Assembly (NCBI RefSeq): GCF_022701195.1
Contig: NZ_CP078089.1
Location: 2,356,001 to 2,420,000, forward strand
Origin: Allobaculum mucilyticum
Lineage (GTDB): Bacteria > Bacillota_I > Bacilli_A > Erysipelotrichales > Erysipelotrichaceae
Reading direction: 5' to 3'
DNA length: 64,000 bases
Shown here: piece by piece, positions 1 to 12,635 of the stretch
Numbering within the stretch: the stretch's first letter is position 1
How the letters are laid out: each line of letters starts with the position of its first letter
Notes under the pieces: model-generated
What the model saw: only the letters and a program-made list of their open reading frames with translations
Databases searched by the model: none
Told to the model about the DNA's origin: nothing
Position numbers and translations under genes: made by a program

Positions 1-1
1 T

Positions 2-3000
2 CAATACAGACATGCAATCAGACAGAAGGCAATCACGCGCATGAGCAGTCTGCTGTGTGCAGGAACCATGGTTCTTGGCGCCGTTATGCCAGGTCAGGTC
101 CTTGCCAAAGCACCGCAGGCAGAAGAAGCCGCAGTTACCGCCATTCAGCCAAAAGCTGTGGAGCTGACTGAAACAGTTGTCGATGACAATGATGCTTCGA
201 TTGTCTACTCCGAAGGCGATGCTAACAACGGCGGATGGAAAGGCAGCGGAAGCGGCGAACCGGCAGATACTGAGCATTATGCCAACGTTTCCGGAGCCAG
301 TCTGACCTTTACCTTTACCGGACAGAATGTCGAAATCTATGGCGTTAAAGCACCAAACCACCGGAAATTCTCTGTTTCCATTGATGGCGGCGAAGCCATT
401 AAATGCGATGCTTGGAACTCATCCAGAACAGGCACCAATGAACTGCTGTTCAGCGCGGCAGAATCTGGCCTGACTCTGGAAGAAGGTGAACATTCGCTTG
501 AGCTGACGATCCTGGATGAAGCCAATGAAGCTGCAACAGGAACGCTGTATGGAATGAGCGTAACCTATTTCAAGACCTATTCATCTGCAGTACCCGAGCC
601 GGAAATCGGCTATACAATTGTCGAAGACATGAAAATCACGGAATCGGATGAGCTGTTCAAAGTGAAATACAACGGCACATGGTCTGGCGGAGAGACAAGC
701 TACCCTGGCAGTTTCCATGACGGCTATGAACACTATGCACACAGCGGCGATTCATTCGAGATGAAGTTTATCGGCAATAAGGTCGAAATGTGGGCAACGA
801 AAGACCCGGGTCATGGCGTCTATACCTTCACGATCGACGGCGTGGAAGTCGGTACCGCAAGTGCGACAAACAGTTCCCGTGTGAACCAGCAGCTGATCTG
901 GGCATCCGATATCCTTGAAGAAGGTGAGCACACATTGAAAGTTGAACTGAAAGACCAGAATGATAAAGCCATTCAGCTCGATTACCTGAAGGTCTATCAT
1001 GGAGATCTCACTCCGACAGGCGTCAGTCTCACAACGAATCTGACAACGGTTATCCCCGGATCAACTGTGATTCTCAATGAATTCTTCGAACCATGGAATA
1101 CAACCGGCGATCTGGTCTGGAGCAGCAGCGATCCGGAAACTGCATCGATTGACCAGCATGGAACGGTCACCTTTGCAGGAAAAGACGTAATTACGGAAAA
1201 GAAATCGGTAACGTTCGCAGCCGCTCTGAAAGACAATCCGGAAGTCAGCGGTTCGATCACCCTGATGGTTGATCCGGATCTTGAATCCATCAATGCCTAT
1301 GTCGGCAATGAGAAACTGCTCGATCTTCCGGAAAACTATGCATCCCTCTTTACCGGTCAGCAGAGCAGCTTTAACGGAACCCTCTGGCTCAACGATACAA
1401 TCAACTCCAAAGTCAATGTAGCGTCCATGTCTGCAGAACTGCATAACGTTGAAATCAGCTTCTCGGATTTCACAAATGAAGATGGCGATAAGCTCCCGGC
1501 AGATGCCATGCGTTATGGCTGGCTTGAAACGACTACCGCCAATATCGGCCGCGGCAATTCCGGAGCCCCTGTTAAAACATTCCCCGATAAGATCGGCAAT
1601 CCTGGAAAAATCGATATCCCGGCAGAAAGCATTCAGTTTGCCTGGCTGCAGTTCTCAACAACATCTGAAACAAAACCGGGTACCTATACAGGTAAAGTCC
1701 GTATTAACTGTGATGAACTCAGCGGACAGAAAGAACTCGACTATACTCTCGAGGTCATCGGCGTCAAACAGCCGGAAGCTGAGCTGACAGAAATTCAGAT
1801 CTGGCAGCATCCGTTCTCTGTTGCGGATAACTATCTTGGACTTGGATCTGAAAACTTCGGCTCGATCTGCACAGACAGTCAGAAAGATTTCTACTTTACA
1901 AAAGAACACTTCGATCTGATGCGTGACTCCTATGAAGATTACGCAGCAATGGGCGGTCATGATGCGGTCGCAAACATTGTCGAACAGGCATGGGGCCATC
2001 AGTCGTTCTACAATGACCTGTCCATGGTCAGCTGGACGAAAAAAGCAGACGGAAGCTGGGAGTTTGACTATACCTGGTATGACGCCTGGATCAATTTCAT
2101 GATTGAATGCGGCGTTCTTGATCCGGATACTGGTCTTGGTCAGATCAAAGCCTATTCGATCGTTCCATGGAACAACCAGATCTCCTGGTATGACGAAGCA
2201 GAAGACAAAACAAAATCACAGACATTCACCCCTGGAAATGATGACTGGAAGCAGATCTGGACTGTATTCCTGCAGGATTATCTCGACCACTCGGTTGAAA
2301 AAGGCTGGATTGATATCACCTATATTTCTATGGATGAAAGAGGTCTGAGCCAGCTCGAACCGGCAGTAGAGCTGATTGAATCCATCGAGACAGAGGATGG
2401 AAAACAGTTCAAAATCTCCTCGGCTCTGAACTACAGTGCGCCGGAATACTATGATTTCACCGACCGGATCGATGACATTTCGGTCAATCTGGGCAATGCG
2501 AACAAAACGCAGATGAATGTGCTCAGCGAACACCGCAGAGAAAAAGGTCTGAAGACAACCTTCTACACCTGCACTGGTGACTATCCGTCCAACTTCATGA
2601 TCTCCGATCCGGGCGATAACTACTGGGATATGCTGTACAGTGTTGCCCTTGGAACCGACGGCTATATGCGCTGGGCATTCGATAACTATGTTTACGACAT
2701 GCACGGAAATGCGACTTACCGGTACTGGGAACCAGGCGATGGCTGGTTCATTTATCCGCTTGAGCGGGAGAGCAGTGACGAACTGGTTCAGGGAAAGAAC
2801 TATTACAGTACCCCACGCTATGAAATGCTCCGTCAGGGCGTAAGAGACAGTTCGAAAGTGCGCTGGCTGCTCGCAAATGAAGATCTGAATGAAACCGCGA
2901 AAACTGAACTGCAGACTGCAGTAGAAGCAATGAGCACGCCGTCCAAAGGCGGAAGCTACGGGTCAGCAGGTCCGGCAAATGAAACAGCCCGCATGAGCGT

Positions 3001-3310
3001 TCATTCACAGACAAAGACTGTAACGGATGCCATGCATGCGGCCGCAAAAACCATTAAGGTCGAAGAGCCGATTGTTATTGATACGGATGCTCTTGAAGCG
3101 CTGATCAATAAAGCTGACGATCTGACGGCTGCAGACTTTGCACAGGAAGGCTGGAGCGAGCTTGCAGACGAACTTGTGCCCGCAAAAGCAGTTCTGGCAA
3201 ATCCGGAGAGCCAGCAGCAGGTTGATGATGAGGTCAAAGCTCTTCACCCGATTCTGCTTGATCTGCGTCTGCTCCCCGAAGGGAACAAGCTTGAAAACAT
3301 TCAGGAATAA
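2..3310 (+). CDS. Secreted GH123/DUF4091-type glycoside hydrolase (5' end outside window)
   Basis: Probable exo-acting hexosaminidase-like enzyme for host glycans; the GH123 family cleaves terminal beta-GalNAc. The frame stays open to the left edge and reads through a basic stretch (RHAIRQKAITR) before the ATG at 41, so the true start and the signal peptide n-region probably lie just outside; a hydrophobic segment and an A-x-A-like site follow. Counting from the ATG at 41: two related beta-sandwich modules (about 50-175 and 190-320), a Big-like Ig domain (323-412), then a GH123/DUF4091 catalytic region (about 580-970). The adjacent acids in ISMDERG (D765, E766) match the Asp-Glu pair typical of GH123 substrate-assisted catalysis. 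A FIVAR-like helical tail closes the protein, with no LPXTG motif. Family assignment is confident; substrate is inferred. A terminator follows. Confidence 0.82.
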   Translation, partial: QYRHAIRQKAITRMSSLLCAGTMVLGAVMPGQVLAKAPQAEEAAVTAIQPKAVELTETVVDDNDASIVYSEGDANNGGWKGSGSGEPADTEHYANVSGASLTFTFTGQNVEIYGVKAPNHRKFSVSIDGGEAIKCDAWNSSRTGTNELLFSAAESGLTLEEGEHSLELTILDEANEAATGTLYGMSVTYFKTYSSAVPEPEIGYTIVEDMKITESDELFKVKYNGTWSGGETSYPGSFHDGYEHYAHSGDSFEMKFIGNKVEMWATKDPGHGVYTFTIDGVEVGTASATNSSRVNQQLIWASDILEEGEHTLKVELKDQNDKAIQLDYLKVYHGDLTPTGVSLTTNLTTVIPGSTVILNEFFEPWNTTGDLVWSSSDPETASIDQHGTVTFAGKDVITEKKSVTFAAALKDNPEVSGSITLMVDPDLESINAYVGNEKLLDLPENYASLFTGQQSSFNGTLWLNDTINSKVNVASMSAELHNVEISFSDFTNEDGDKLPADAMRYGWLETTTANIGRGNSGAPVKTFPDKIGNPGKIDIPAESIQFAWLQFSTTSETKPGTYTGKVRINCDELSGQKELDYTLEVIGVKQPEAELTEIQIWQHPFSVADNYLGLGSENFGSICTDSQKDFYFTKEHFDLMRDSYEDYAAMGGHDAVANIVEQAWGHQSFYNDLSMVSWTKKADGSWEFDYTWYDAWINFMIECGVLDPDTGLGQIKAYSIVPWNNQISWYDEAEDKTKSQTFTPGNDDWKQIWTVFLQDYLDHSVEKGWIDITYISMDERGLSQLEPAVELIESIETEDGKQFKISSALNYSAPEYYDFTDRIDDISVNLGNANKTQMNVLSEHRREKGLKTTFYTCTGDYPSNFMISDPGDNYWDMLYSVALGTDGYMRWAFDNYVYDMHGNATYRYWEPGDGWFIYPLERESSDELVQGKNYYSTPRYEMLRQGVRDSSKVRWLLANEDLNETAKTELQTAVEAMSTPSKGGSYGSAGPANETARMSVHSQTKTVTDAMHAAAKTIKVEEPIVIDTDALEALINKADDLTAADFAQEGWSELADELVPAKAVLANPESQQQVDDEVKALHPILLDLRLLPEGNKLENIQE

Positions 3311-3396
3311 ACCAGCAATCACAAGATCTGTATAAACAGGAGAAATCAGCTTCTCCTGCGGGCATCTTTCGGCTGGATCATAATTAGAACATCAAA

Positions 3397-3439
3397 GAAG
3401 GAAAGCGTTCTGAAGAGTCAGAATTCTTTCCTTCTTTTT
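3397..3439 (+). terminator. Rho-independent terminator after the GH123-like gene
   Basis: Nearly perfect hairpin: GAAGGAAAG (3397-3405) pairs with CTTTCCTTC (3426-3434), with an inner TTCTGA/TCAGAA arm, followed by TTTTTC. It separates the glycosidase transcript from the rRNA promoters. Confidence 0.85.
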
Positions 3440-3578
3440 CAATTTTCTTTTCTAGCCGGCCGCTGGTCATTCTGCTTGCTTAAAACTGAAGATAATGATT
3501 AAATGAGTGAGCTGTTTTCCAGCGAAAACGGCAGTGAAATCAACTCGTGAAATTCTTAAAGAAAATCACAAATAATGC

Positions 3579-3607
3579 TTGCATCTGTTACAGAGCGGTG
3601 TTATTAT
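3579..3607 (+). promoter_or_regulatory. rRNA operon promoter P1
   Basis: TTGCAT (3579-3584), a 17-base spacer, then TATTAT (3602-3607). It lies about 300 bases upstream of 16S, the usual place for the distal promoter of a tandem rrn pair. Confidence 0.7.
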
Positions 3608-3710
3608 AGTTGAGCGCTGAGGGAAATCGCTTCTCTCAGACATCAAATCATCTTTACTTATCACAGAAAACGCTGGTTGTGAAAACATTAAAGAAATTCA
3701 CACAAAAGCG

Positions 3711-3739
3711 TTGACGGCTGATAAGCTTGATGATATGAT
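3711..3739 (+). promoter_or_regulatory. rRNA operon promoter P2
   Basis: TTGACG (3711-3716), a 17-base spacer, then TATGAT (3734-3739). It is close to sigma-A consensus and lies about 165 bases upstream of 16S. Together with the promoter at 3579 it forms a tandem pair. Confidence 0.75.
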
Positions 3740-3780
3740 AAACAAGCCTTGTGAGTTACATCGAGTGATTCACAAAAGAT

Positions 3781-3795
3781 GGCTCTTTGAAAACT
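3781..3795 (+). promoter_or_regulatory. rrn antitermination boxA-like site
   Basis: GGCTCTTTGAAAACT, between P2 and 16S, resembles the Gram-positive rrn boxA (TGTTCTTTGAAAACT). A second copy (ATCTTTGAAAAAC) lies in the 16S-23S spacer near 5546. Binding of NusB/NusE is inferred from the motif. Confidence 0.55.
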
Positions 3796-3902
3796 TTACA
3801 GACAGACAAAGAAATTCGAATATACATTCAAACGTCGATTCTTAAAATCACTGAAAGTACTCGAACAATCATAATCACAAAACGCAATAGCGTTGAGTCA
3901 AT

Positions 3903-5433
<1,531 letters not shown>

Positions 5434-5705
5434 AAGGAGAAAGTACAAGGAAGTCCAGAACTGGTTAATGATCAGATCTGGCAAATGAGTATTGAAGTGA
5501 AGTCTGTCTGTGAGGTTTTGGAAGAGCGATCTTCCAGAAGAATGGATCTTTGAAAAACGAGCATCAGTAAGAAGACATAACAGTAAGGTCTGACGAAAAG
5601 TTGTAAAGATAACCGAAAGTCAAACGAAACAGTTAGAAAACAGTTCTTACGTAAATAAATATCTCGAAACAAGCATAACTAGTAACCATAAGTTATAGAG
5701 AACTA
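5434..5705 (+). other. 16S-23S internal transcribed spacer without tRNA genes
   Basis: About 270 bases, AT-rich. It holds a boxA-like repeat near 5546 and sequences that probably form the RNase III processing stems. No cloverleaf is visible, so this rrn copy carries neither tRNA-Ile nor tRNA-Ala. Confidence 0.8.
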
Positions 5706-8581
<2,876 letters not shown>

Positions 8582-8686
8582 AAGATTCGAGAGAGAAAGC
8601 AGCGTAAGCGAAGTTGAATAACTGTAAGCCTGAAGAGTGTCGGACGACTGATGTTTGTTTTTGAAAGATCCATTCAATCAACTAAA

Positions 8687-8793
8687 GTGCAGTGGCGATA
8701 GCGAGCATGATATACCTGTAACATCCCGAACACAGCAGTCAAGCTGCTCAACGCCGACGATAGCCAGAAGGCAAAAATAGGAAGCTGCTGAAC
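8687..8793 (+). rRNA. rrf: 5S ribosomal RNA
   Basis: The core has GTGGCGATAGCG, then CCCGAACACAGCAGT with the CCGAAC loop motif, then GCCGACGATAG. Terminal helix partners (GTGCAG and CTGC) flank it. It lies about 105 bases after 23S and is closed by a terminator. Ends are approximate. Confidence 0.92.
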
Positions 8794-8797
8794 CGAG

Positions 8798-8843
8798 AAG
8801 CCCGATGTCAGAGAAGCAATTCTCAAGACATCGGGCTTTTTCT
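8798..8843 (+). terminator. rRNA operon terminator
   Basis: AGCCCGATGTC pairs perfectly with GACATCGGGCT, followed by TTTTTC. The inner arm AGAG/CTC may extend it. It closes the 16S-23S-5S operon. Confidence 0.9.
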
Positions 8844-9187
8844 ATTTGACGGGCGCCGCTGAAAACGAACTTCTGCAGGTTTCAGCGATTTCAGATATTT
8901 TCATCGACGAGGCTCTCCTGGAACATCCATTACCTTGAAAAAAGATAGGTTTTATAGCAATTATCTGCCCTGAGTGCTAAGAAAGCATAAAGAATGACAG
9001 TATGTGCATAAAGTTTGTTTAAACGTTAAAAGCCGCAGAAAGCTGGTTAATGTAGACTTATTATGGAAAATCCCTTCTCAATGAAGAGACGCTGCGATCA
9101 GGGCAAAGTCGCACAACGTTTCTTCTCTCGGGCAATGAGTAAGCGTTATAACACCTGTTCTGACAGAGGAAAAAAAGGAAAAAGTAT
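8844..9187. other. Intergenic region between rrn and the GH29 gene
   Basis: About 345 bases with no convincing gene. A TATTAT sequence near 9059 could be a -10 element, but no good -35 sits at the right distance, so I leave the promoter of the next gene unassigned. Confidence 0.5.
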
Positions 9188-12100
9188 ATGAAATCTTTTA
9201 GACGATGCAATTCCTGGCTGCTTGCAGCTGCCGCATCGGCCAGCCTGGTCTGCACACCGCTTCAGACTCTGGCGGCTGATGATGATACGGCCTGGATCGA
9301 CTCTGCCGATCTGACCAATACGGAAACCGCAGCCCCAGCAAAAGATGACGTTCTCCCCAACGCCAATCAGTTCCGTTATCAGAAAGATGAACTTGCGGCC
9401 TTCTGCCATTTCGGTCCGAATACATTCAACGAAATCGAGTGGGGCGAAAGCTACGGAAACAGAGCACCTTCCGATATTTTCCGTCTTGACCGCGATGTCG
9501 ATGCGGACAACTTTGTAAAGACACTCAAGGATGCCGGCTTTAAAAAACTGATCGTTACCGCAAAACACCATGACGGATTCTGTATCTGGAATTCCGCATA
9601 CACAACATACGATTGCGCGGCAGCCGGCTATAAAAACGGAGAAGGCGATGTTCTTGCTGATCTTTCCGCTGCCTGCACAAAATACGACCTCGACATGGGT
9701 CTCTATCTTTCCCCATGGGATATCCATGATCCCAGCTACGGCTATAAAGACGCCAATGGAAATCCGACAACCGAGGAAAATGACGTTCTCGATTACAACG
9801 ACTACTACAACAATCAGCTCGATGAGATTTTAGGCAGCGACAAATACGGCAACAATGGCCACTTTGTCGAAGTCTGGATGGATGGAGCCAAAGGTTCTGG
9901 TGCCAATGCACAGGAATATGACTTCCAGAGATGGTTTGCGACCATTCAGAAACACGAAGGCGTTGAAGCCGGCTTTGATGCAGACTGCATGCTTTTTGGT
10001 GCTGAATCCTATACGACCGTTCGCTGGATCGGCAACGAGCTTGGCTATGCCGGTCAGAATACCTGGTCCAAAGTCAATGTCGACCGCGAAAACAATACGA
10101 TGAATGACAACAAGAGCGGCGGCTATTCCTACGGCTATGAAAACGGAAACCAGTGGGCTGTTCCGGAAGCGGATGCCCGCATTACCTCCGGCTGGTTCTG
10201 GGGTACAACCAAAAACACTCCGAAAAGCCTGGAAGACCTGTCCAACATGTACTTCGGTTCAGTCGGACACGGCGCAACGCTCCTTCTCAACATTCCTCTG
10301 AACAATCAGGGTGCTCTCGACGAAGCCATCAAAAACCGGACTCTTGAGTTTGGTCAGATGATTCAGGATTCTTTCGATAACAACCTGATTCAGGCGGATG
10401 GCGTAACTGTTCAGGCTGACAATGTCCGCGGCAATTCGACATCCTATTCTCCTGAGCTGCTGATCGATGATGATGATCAGAGCGTCTGGTCGACAAGTGA
10501 TGGCACGGCAACTGGATCCCTGCTTGTTGATTTTGGCGAAGCAAAAGAAATTGACTGCGTCAGTCTGGAAGAAGCCATTCAGTATGGCCAGCGCATCAAC
10601 AGCTATACCGTTGAATATCAGAATGCCAGCGGCGAGTGGAATGCGCTGGAATCCGGCGTAACGGTCGGTCCAAAACGTCTGATCCGTACCGCACCGTTCC
10701 GTACGCAGAAACTGAAAATTACGGTCAGCACGCCTGATGGTAAAACACCGGTTCTCAGTGAAATCGGTGCCTATAAGCTGAATGAAGATATGGAAAAAAC
10801 AGGCGGTGCGCCGACTGGCATGATCATTACTGATGTCACCAGCCCAAGCGTAGCGCTCACTGGAACCTGGAATGCCGAAACCGGCATGCAGTATACGAAC
10901 AACACAAACAAATGGGCCAACGCCGGAAACGGTACAACGATGACCTGGACCTTCACCGGGACAAAAGGCTATATCGTCGGAACGCTGGATTCTGGTCATG
11001 GAACAGCGGACATTGAAGTCGATGGTCAGGCGGCTGTCACGATCAATATGTCGCAGTCTCCGCGTAAAGTCGGCCAGATTCTCTTTGAAACCGCTACGCT
11101 TGAGCCCGGTACCCATACCGTAAAGATCACGCCAAAAACGAAGGCTACAGGCGTTGAAGCATTCTATTCGATTAACAACGAAAACAAAGGCATGGTCGGC
11201 ATTGAACAGACTGCCTATACCATGGGCGAAAACGAAACGATGAACGTGAAGCTCGTCCGAACTGGAGGCACAGCTCCGATCGATGTGACCTTCTCGCCAA
11301 ACCCAGGCAGTGCTATTCAGGATGACTTCAATACAGAACTCATTCATCAGGTTCATTTCGGACAGGATGAAATGGAGAAAACAGTAACTGTAGAAACCCG
11401 TCGCAACACCAACAATACGGGCAACCTGCAGTTCAGCGTTGAATTATCCAGCGCCGATCCGGATGTCATTCTCGGCTTTGACTCCAAGGCAAACGTAACG
11501 ATCCTGGATACGGAGTCCAATTTTGAAAACTATACCGAATCCAATCCGTTTGTCTTCCCAACCAATGCCGGTCAGGCAACGCTTGAAGCTGAGCATGCAA
11601 TTCTGACCAACACCGGCGCAGCCGATGAGCGCTGGAAACTGAACGTTGCAGAAGCAGCCTGGGCAAGCAATGGAAAATATGTCGATTCCTGCAACGAAAA
11701 CGACTACATTGAAATTCCATATACTGCCGCTCAGACTGGCGACTACACCTTCACACTGACCTATCGTTCTGGTGCGACCAATAACGCGATCGCCTGGTCG
11801 GAAGCCAACGGAAAGATCACTTCTGGTTCTGTAAGTGCCGGTGCAGAAAACACCAGTGCCAGCCATACCGCTACCTTTACCGTAACTGTTGTCGAGGCAG
11901 GTCCTGGCGTTCTGAAGATTGCGGCCGGTCCGAACAAAGCTCCGCAGATGGACAAGTTTGATATCACTGCACCAGAAGCTGTAGAACCTGAACTGGATAA
12001 ATCGCTTCTTGAAACGGCGATCAATGATATTCCAGAAGACAGAAGTGCATTTGTTGAAAACGAGGCACTCAGCACGCTTGAAGAAGCTCTGAACCGCGCA

Positions 12101-12223
12101 AAAGGTGTCTTTGAAGCTTCGGAAAGCCAGGAAGAAATCAATCAGGCTGCGATGGATCTCAACCAGGCATGGCTTGGTGTCCGTTTAAGCCCCGATGCTG
12201 AACTGCTGGCTTCCATGCAGTAA
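9188..12223 (+). CDS. Secreted GH29 alpha-L-fucosidase-like multimodular enzyme
   Basis: Exported enzyme expected to release alpha-L-fucose from host glycans. Signal peptide about 1-29 (MKSFRR, hydrophobic run, LAA). The GH29 barrel covers about 55-400, with FCHFG near the start, AKHHDGF, and D232 in EVWMDG as the likely nucleophile. It is followed by an F5/8 type C (CBM32-like) domain (about 405-530), a sandwich module related to those in the GH123-like protein upstream (about 555-665), a Calx-beta domain (670-780), a CBM6-like domain (800-925) and a FIVAR-like tail (935-1011). There is no LPXTG motif. An AGGAAAAAAAGG-type binding site precedes the ATG. The acid/base residue and linkage preference cannot be read off. 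Confidence 0.9.
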   Translation: MKSFRRCNSWLLAAAASASLVCTPLQTLAADDDTAWIDSADLTNTETAAPAKDDVLPNANQFRYQKDELAAFCHFGPNTFNEIEWGESYGNRAPSDIFRLDRDVDADNFVKTLKDAGFKKLIVTAKHHDGFCIWNSAYTTYDCAAAGYKNGEGDVLADLSAACTKYDLDMGLYLSPWDIHDPSYGYKDANGNPTTEENDVLDYNDYYNNQLDEILGSDKYGNNGHFVEVWMDGAKGSGANAQEYDFQRWFATIQKHEGVEAGFDADCMLFGAESYTTVRWIGNELGYAGQNTWSKVNVDRENNTMNDNKSGGYSYGYENGNQWAVPEADARITSGWFWGTTKNTPKSLEDLSNMYFGSVGHGATLLLNIPLNNQGALDEAIKNRTLEFGQMIQDSFDNNLIQADGVTVQADNVRGNSTSYSPELLIDDDDQSVWSTSDGTATGSLLVDFGEAKEIDCVSLEEAIQYGQRINSYTVEYQNASGEWNALESGVTVGPKRLIRTAPFRTQKLKITVSTPDGKTPVLSEIGAYKLNEDMEKTGGAPTGMIITDVTSPSVALTGTWNAETGMQYTNNTNKWANAGNGTTMTWTFTGTKGYIVGTLDSGHGTADIEVDGQAAVTINMSQSPRKVGQILFETATLEPGTHTVKITPKTKATGVEAFYSINNENKGMVGIEQTAYTMGENETMNVKLVRTGGTAPIDVTFSPNPGSAIQDDFNTELIHQVHFGQDEMEKTVTVETRRNTNNTGNLQFSVELSSADPDVILGFDSKANVTILDTESNFENYTESNPFVFPTNAGQATLEAEHAILTNTGAADERWKLNVAEAAWASNGKYVDSCNENDYIEIPYTAAQTGDYTFTLTYRSGATNNAIAWSEANGKITSGSVSAGAENTSASHTATFTVTVVEAGPGVLKIAAGPNKAPQMDKFDITAPEAVEPELDKSLLETAINDIPEDRSAFVENEALSTLEEALNRAKGVFEASESQEEINQAAMDLNQAWLGVRLSPDAELLASMQ

Positions 12224-12245
12224 TTTTCAATAAAACTGTCTGTAC

Positions 12246-12277
12246 AAAAGCGTCCATTCCGGGCGCTTTTCCGTTTT
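12246..12277 (+). terminator. Terminator after the GH29 gene
   Basis: AAAAGCGTCC (12247-12256) pairs with GGGCGCTTTT (12261-12270) with one G-T pair, followed by CCGTTTT. Confidence 0.8.
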
Positions 12278-12592
12278 GCCCGGATCAGAAAATGAACCTC
12301 ATTCGGTGATCTGTCAGTACAGAAAAGAATTGACGAATTCGAAAAAACCATAGAAGATGAACAGGAAATGAAAGCGCTTGCAACAGAAAAAGGCAATGTA
12401 TTGAAAGTAAAGAGACTTCTTTTCAGAAAAGATGTCCTTTTCCTGCAGAAGACCGTACCTTTTGTCCCTTGTGATTCTCAAAGTCACAGGAGAACCCGCT
12501 GCAAACGGTCCTGAAGCAGACTGATTGTGCAGCTTAGCGCTTTTCTATGTATAAACCGGCAGAGCAAAGTTCTGCTGGAAAAGAGAAAAAGA
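12278..12592. other. Leader region of the GH110 gene
   Basis: About 315 bases without a supported gene. It holds a strong cre-like site (12369-12382) and an imperfect palindrome CCTTGTGA...TCACAGG (12467-12490). No clear -35/-10 pair was found. Confidence 0.5.
12369..12382. promoter_or_regulatory. Candidate cre (CcpA) operator upstream of the GH110 gene
   Basis: TGAAAGCGCTTGCA fits the catabolite-responsive element consensus (TGWAANCGNTNWCA) at every position except the loosely conserved W. Its place about 250 bases before the GH110 start suggests carbon catabolite control of glycan use. CcpA itself is not in this window, so the link is inferred. Confidence 0.5.
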
Positions 12593-12620
12593 AGGCAGGG
12601 AAATGCTGAGAACCCTGCCT
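12593..12620 (+). promoter_or_regulatory. Leader hairpin just before the GH110 ribosome binding site
   Basis: AGGCAGGG (12593-12600) pairs perfectly with CCCTGCCT (12613-12620) across a 12-base loop. The GGAAAGGA binding site begins at 12621, immediately after the stem. It may stabilise the mRNA or tune initiation. It also argues against the alternative ATG at 12603, which falls in the loop. Confidence 0.5.
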
Positions 12621-12635
12621 GGAAAGGAACGATCT

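Noticed and set aside
12603-12635. Earlier ATG for the GH110 protein
   Set aside because: It falls in the loop of the leader hairpin and would place residues before the signal peptide; 12636 has the better binding site.
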